Shown in pieces: positions 62,026-64,000 of a stretch of DNA of 64,000 nucleotides (within the stretch, counting starts at the first letter, position 1; the number at the start of each line of letters is the position of its first letter). The stretch is taken from positions 496,001 through 560,000 of the forward strand of contig NZ_KZ300476.1 in the NCBI RefSeq assembly GCF_002514735.1. Direction: 5' to 3'. Source of the stretch: Sediminicola luteus. Its GTDB lineage: Bacteria; Bacteroidota; Bacteroidia; Flavobacteriales; Flavobacteriaceae. The translations under genes and the position numbers were made by a program. The notes beneath the pieces are model-generated. The model made no database searches and was not told where the DNA came from. It saw only the letters and a list, made by a program, of their open reading frames with translations.

Positions 62026-62734
62026 GCGTAACTATTTGGCCGCTCTAGGGGCTTTGGCAGCCCTTTTTGGTTTCCATTCTTGTAAAGATACCCCAAAAAT
62101 GGAAGCCACACCCGAAGTTGAAGTTGTTGAAACCCTAAAAGACACCGTGGTTGTAGACTCCGCCGAAGAACCGGAAGAAGAACCTTTTCGGTTAAACGAG
62201 GATAATGCAATCGATTTTTTCTTCAACTACGCCAAGGATCTAAAGGAAACCAAGGTAAAAATCAGTACCAACCATGGCGATTTTACCATTCAACTCTACA
62301 ACAACGTTCCCTACCATAAGGCCAATTTTATTTATTTGGCCAAAGCCGGATATTTCGACAATACCTACTTCCATAGGGTCGTAAAGAATTTTATCATTCA
62401 AGGAGGTAATGCCGATAACAAGGAAACTTCACGGAAGAGACGGGAAATTGGTCGTTATCTGTTACCGCCAGACACCCGAAAAGGACACAAACATCATAGA
62501 GGTACCGTGTCTATGCCCAGTAGTGAGATAAACAACCCGCACATGCTGGCCTCACCTTATGAATTCTTTATCGTAGTCACCAAACCCGGATCGTACCATC
62601 TAGATGGGGAGTATACCCCTTTCGGTAAAGTTATATCCGGTATGGATGTGGTGGATAAAATCAATAATTTACCTGTAGATGACGGGGACTGGCCAAAACA
62701 AAACGTAGTCATTACCAAGGCCGAAGCCTTCTAG
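62024..62734 (+). CDS. Cyclophilin-type peptidyl-prolyl isomerase lipoprotein
   Basis: A 236-residue lipoprotein from ATG 62024 (signal MRNYLAALGALAALFGFHSC, Cys20), then an acidic linker rich in Glu and Val, then a cyclophilin domain: FTIQLYNNVPYHKANFIYL, YFHRVVKNFIIQGG (catalytic Arg region, about 118), PYEFFIVVTKPGSYHLDGEY and FGKVISGMDVVDKI. It assists folding of exported proteins. Its start codon overlaps that of the NUDIX gene on the other strand. Confidence 0.93.
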   Translation: MRNYLAALGALAALFGFHSCKDTPKMEATPEVEVVETLKDTVVVDSAEEPEEEPFRLNEDNAIDFFFNYAKDLKETKVKISTNHGDFTIQLYNNVPYHKANFIYLAKAGYFDNTYFHRVVKNFIIQGGNADNKETSRKRREIGRYLLPPDTRKGHKHHRGTVSMPSSEINNPHMLASPYEFFIVVTKPGSYHLDGEYTPFGKVISGMDVVDKINNLPVDDGDWPKQNVVITKAEAF

Positions 62735-62739
62735 CCCCC

Positions 62740-63354
62740 CTATGCTTTTTCATTGTATAAACTAGGTAAACTCACCTTAAAACGAACGGCCCATAAGCGA
62801 ATACCTATTACCGCAAGTATACCCAAAATGTAACAATAGGGTTCAGCCAAGGGGGTCAATCGGGCTAAAAAATATAAGCTTCCGCCTGCAATACAGGCCG
62901 TTGCATATATTTCCTTTCTAAAGATCACGGGAATCTCGTTACATAAAATATCGCGTATTACGCCTCCAAAACAGGCTGTCATAGTACCTAAGGCGATACA
63001 CATTATGGGTATTAATCCGGCCGTAAGCCCTTTCTCAATACCCACCAAAGTATAAAGTCCTATCCCAATGGTATCGAACAAAAACAACGACTTGGCCAAG
63101 TACCGAAGTTTTTCACGAAACAAAATGGCAAAGGTAACCGAAGCCATTATGGTAAAAATGTAAACTGAATCGGTGAGCCAGCCTACCGGTGTATTACCGA
63201 TGAGCATATCACGCAGCGTGCCACCACCAACAGCGGTCACAAAGGCAATGATAAAAACCCCGAAAGGATCTAAGCGCATACGCAAGGCAACCAATACCCC
63301 TGAGATAGCAAAGGAAATCGTACCTAATATGTCCAATACAAAGTAAAAATCCAT
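62740..63354 (-). CDS. TRIC-type channel family protein (UPF0126/YadS-like)
   Basis: A 204-residue inner-membrane protein with seven segments in two homologous halves; the two Gly-rich repeats are AFVTAVGGGTLRDMLIG (about residue 37) and GTMTACFGGVIRDILCNE (about 122). Bacterial members form trimeric cation-permeable channels related to animal TRIC. It ends five bases from the convergent cyclophilin gene. Confidence 0.93.
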   Translation of the reverse strand: MDFYFVLDILGTISFAISGVLVALRMRLDPFGVFIIAFVTAVGGGTLRDMLIGNTPVGWLTDSVYIFTIMASVTFAILFREKLRYLAKSLFLFDTIGIGLYTLVGIEKGLTAGLIPIMCIALGTMTACFGGVIRDILCNEIPVIFRKEIYATACIAGGSLYFLARLTPLAEPYCYILGILAVIGIRLWAVRFKVSLPSLYNEKA

Positions 63355-63386
63355 GATAGGTTTTTCAGTTCTTTAAAAAAAAAGAT

Positions 63387-63911
63387 TTAACGCCTGTAAA
63401 CCTCGATTTTTCGGATCAAACGGTCTTCTAGATAATCGCAACTTCCGGCCAATTCTACTAATATAAGACTAGCTTCCTTTTTATAAGCTTCAACTTTTTC
63501 TTCAGTCCAAAACTCCGGTGGCTGCTGCAAATTGGTAATGCGATCGGCCAATTTAACCAAGGCCACTTCACGTGGAAAGGTTTTTATCCGATCCAAACTA
63601 TCCTGCATCCGCTTTTCCTTGGGAAGGTTTTCATCCTTGGTCAAGGCTGATACACCAAAGGCTACCGGGCCATCGAACAGTTCGATCAATTCCAGCATAT
63701 CGGTATCCGTATCTTCCAAAGTATCGTGCAATAATGCCAACTGAACCGCAAAATCGAGGTCAAAATCGGGTTGCTGGGCATGGGCCAACATAACCTCCAT
63801 GGCCACGTTGGACACATGTGCCAAATAGTTGGTTTTGGTACCCGGCACTTGTTGCTTCGCATGCTTGGCACCTGCAAACCTTATGGCCTTTTGATAAAGT
63901 TCTTGCGTCAT
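63387..63911 (-). CDS. HD-domain hydrolase, MESH1/SpoT-like
   Basis: A 174-residue HD-superfamily protein. His in YLAHVSNVAMEVML (about residue 31), HDTLEDTDTD (about 63, with metal ligands and catalytic ED) and LVKLADRITNLQQPPEFW (about 119) match the pyrophosphohydrolase domain of SpoT and the stand-alone MESH1. It may remove the 3'-pyrophosphate of (p)ppGpp or act on another nucleotide. It is upstream of the TRIC-like gene by 32 bases. Confidence 0.88.
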   Translation of the reverse strand: MTQELYQKAIRFAGAKHAKQQVPGTKTNYLAHVSNVAMEVMLAHAQQPDFDLDFAVQLALLHDTLEDTDTDMLELIELFDGPVAFGVSALTKDENLPKEKRMQDSLDRIKTFPREVALVKLADRITNLQQPPEFWTEEKVEAYKKEASLILVELAGSCDYLEDRLIRKIEVYRR

Positions 63912-63926
63912 AGAAACTAATGTGGA

Positions 63927-64000
63927 TTACATACGTTGGGTGTAGTAGTTGTAATCTTTAAGTACCGTATCTATATATTGTCGATCATAGAGTTCGCTAC
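63927..64000 (-). CDS. C-terminal end of an unidentified gene, cut by window edge
   Basis: The minus strand reads ELYDRQYIDTVLKDYNYYTQ-RM then TAA at 63929-63927, an open frame to the window end with coding-like composition. Too short to assign a family. It is in the same orientation as the HD hydrolase, 15 bases upstream of it. Confidence 0.5.
   Translation of the reverse strand, partial: SELYDRQYIDTVLKDYNYYTQRM

Noticed and set aside
1-64000. tRNA, rRNA, insertion sequence or prophage genes
   Set aside because: Reading of the intergenic regions showed no cloverleaf, transposase or phage-structure gene; a tRNA scan would settle it for tRNAs.

Overview
The window comes from a marine-type member of the Flavobacteriaceae (Bacteroidota), plausibly near Zobellia or Maribacter, though genus cannot be fixed from the sequence. 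Supporting signs are promoters of the form TTG-N17-23-TAnnTTTG with little use of Shine-Dalgarno sequences, a type IX secretion (gliding-type) C-terminal domain on a 1351-residue surface protein, many lipoproteins, DUF3822, DUF4126, GIN-domain and sigma/anti-sigma families typical of the phylum, and a class A RNase P RNA. Most of it is dense housekeeping DNA of moderate GC. A few AT-richer lipoprotein genes (8755-10287, 28386-29888, 32876-33445) look like accessory insertions. No tRNA, rRNA, CRISPR array, insertion sequence or prophage was seen.

Layout. 1-2.0 kb: lipopolysaccharide sugar genes (a KdnB-like dehydrogenase cut by the window edge, a HAD phosphatase, kdsB). 2.0-4.2 kb: DUF4126 protein and a RecD-like helicase. 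4.2-6.3 kb: an operon of a membrane-anchored protein, DUF3822 and rsmD. 6.5-8.7 kb: rnpB divergent from dnaX, which carries an A10 slippery run splitting gamma from tau. 8.8-10.3 kb: a lipoprotein with L-domain-like repeats. 10.4-17.1 kb: a complete six-gene eboABCDEF operon plus a TMEM220-like gene, divergent from miaE. 18.1-22.0 kb: porin, imelysin lipoprotein and di-heme DHOR protein behind a promoter bracketed by a duplicated operator-like 20-mer. 22.1-25.4 kb: ppk1, sixA-like, pdxH. 25.5-28.4 kb: pyrR-pyrB-small protein-rnz. 28.4-36.7 kb: TlpA-like lipoprotein, rpsA, LysM protein, small lipoprotein, cmk, lon. 36.9-39.9 kb: ECF sigma, anti-sigma-like, DUF4097 and GIN-domain genes. 40-46 kb: MFS transporter, M48 lipoprotein, collagen-like lipoprotein, two tandem msrB genes, DUF1572, secreted EF-hand protein. 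46.4-50.9 kb: lpdA, DUF3817, Dph6-like ATPase, GH20 hexosaminidase, aroQ. 51-57.5 kb: giant type IX cargo, xerD, NDH-2. 57.6-64 kb: M20 peptidase, a second ECF/membrane-protein set, acyltransferase, NUDIX, cyclophilin, TRIC-like channel, HD hydrolase, and a gene tail.

The most notable system is the ebo operon. It is a poorly understood metabolite-handling cluster known from cyanobacteria (linked to export of the scytonemin precursor to the periplasm), some Bacteroidota, Pseudomonas and eustigmatophyte endosymbionts. Here it has no obvious pigment-biosynthesis partner nearby, is tightly packed (gaps or overlaps of 1 to 10 bases in all but one junction), and is followed 15 bases later by a TMEM220-family membrane protein. 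The iron-type porin/imelysin/DHOR set, the dnaX recoding site, the terminator between pyrR and pyrB, overlapping divergent starts at 62.02 kb and heptamer tandem arrays in intergenic DNA are the other items worth checking.
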